Assembly: GCA_963693285.1 (NCBI GenBank)
Contig: OY848930.1
Coordinates: 2,294,001 to 2,358,000, forward strand
DNA: 64,000 nt
Direction: 5' to 3'
Source: Xestospongia muta
Lineage: Eukaryota; Porifera; Demospongiae; Haplosclerida; Petrosiidae
Positions 63,470-64,000 of the stretch are shown here, in pieces. The notes under the pieces are model-generated. The model saw only the letters and a program-made list of their open reading frames with translations, was not told the origin of the DNA and ran no database searches. The first letter of the stretch is position 1. Each line of letters starts with the position of its first letter. Both the position numbers and the translations under genes were made by a program.

Positions 63470-64000
63470 TGTTGAACTAAAAACATTTTCTATATCTCAA
63501 TGTCCCTCTCTCAATTTATCGCATATTGGCAATGAGGCCAGATTTGTCAGTAGTCACTACTAGGGAGACAAACCGAGATGTTTTTCCACAGTAGTATGGG
63601 AGAATTAAGCCTTAATGAAGAGGAGTGGTTGACATATGTGGAACACCTCCAACAATATTGTATGGCTAATGATATCATTGAGGACAAGAAATTGGTGGTT
63701 TTATTTAGTGTTTGTGTTCCGTTGACATACAAACTAATCATGAATTTGGCATCGCCTAGAAATCCATCTGATTTATCCTTTGATTCGGTTGATTTGGTGT
63801 AGGAGGATTATAGACCCAAGTCTACAGTAACTGTCCAACATTTTAAAGAGACAGTAGCAACATTTGTAGCTGAGCTGAGATGACTATCCCAGTTTTGTGA
63901 ATATGAGGAGACATGCTACGTGATCATTATTGTGTGATATTCAACAACTTAATATTCAGGGAAGTCTGCTAGCTGAATCCAACCTGATTCTGAAATGTAC
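63470..64000 (+). mobile_element. Gypsy-type retrotransposon fragment 6 (gag), continues past the window
   Basis: The LTR-like end ('CGCATATTGGCAATGAGG') is followed by gag from 63533: DLSVVTTRET, then NEEEWLTYVEHLQQYCMAND and on to TAG at ~63800, then VQHFKETVATFVAELR. Unlike fragment 1 it is not deleted at that point and reads further into gag before the window ends. Confidence 0.78.

Overview
This window looks like nuclear DNA of an early-branching animal, most likely a sponge. That assignment is an inference from the gene set, compact AT-rich layout, short GT-AG introns and repeat content, not from a marker gene. Nearly all genes are split, so exons were read directly from splice sites and reading-phase continuity.

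Left part (1-26243) is gene-dense and well supported. A minus-strand gene of at least 19 coding exons (211-9528) encodes the N-terminal ~1,000 residues of the giant lipid-transfer protein BLTP1/KIAA1109/Tweek, and it runs off the left edge. It is divergent from a single-exon gene for a ubiquitin-like plus ankyrin protein (ANKRD60-like, 9695-11017). Next, a 23-exon minus-strand gene (11303-23021) encodes a 1,017-residue coiled-coil protein with UVR-like helices. It is divergent from two intronless alpha-tubulin genes in tandem (23264-24622, 24894-26243). The tubulin genes share a TATA box plus a 21-bp leader element. The second copy has lost the lysine-40 acetylation site.

Middle part (26244-46900) is sparse. 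It holds long AT-rich and minisatellite DNA, a GC-rich foldback, a small two-exon FAM162/UPF0389-like mitochondrial protein gene (31665-33048, minus), and the 3' end of an unknown gene built from six symmetric micro-exons (33681-34356, minus). Two pogo/Tigger-like DDE transposase relics lie head to head (34485-35665). A disabled adhesion-GPCR-like 7TM gene follows (37492-39440, minus), then a further pogo-like relic and local duplications.

Right part (46900-64000) is a repeat landscape. Units of about 0.8 kb each carry a small cysteine-rich exon-like segment, and broken Gypsy-type retrotransposon pieces are interleaved with them. Inside it lies the most striking object of the window: 13 near-identical 60-nt, phase-0 exon-like segments with splice signals (56131-57845), spaced ~137 bp apart and bracketed by inverted repeats. 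This could encode a 20-residue tandem-repeat protein or be an alternative-exon cassette. It has no parent gene that I can recognise.
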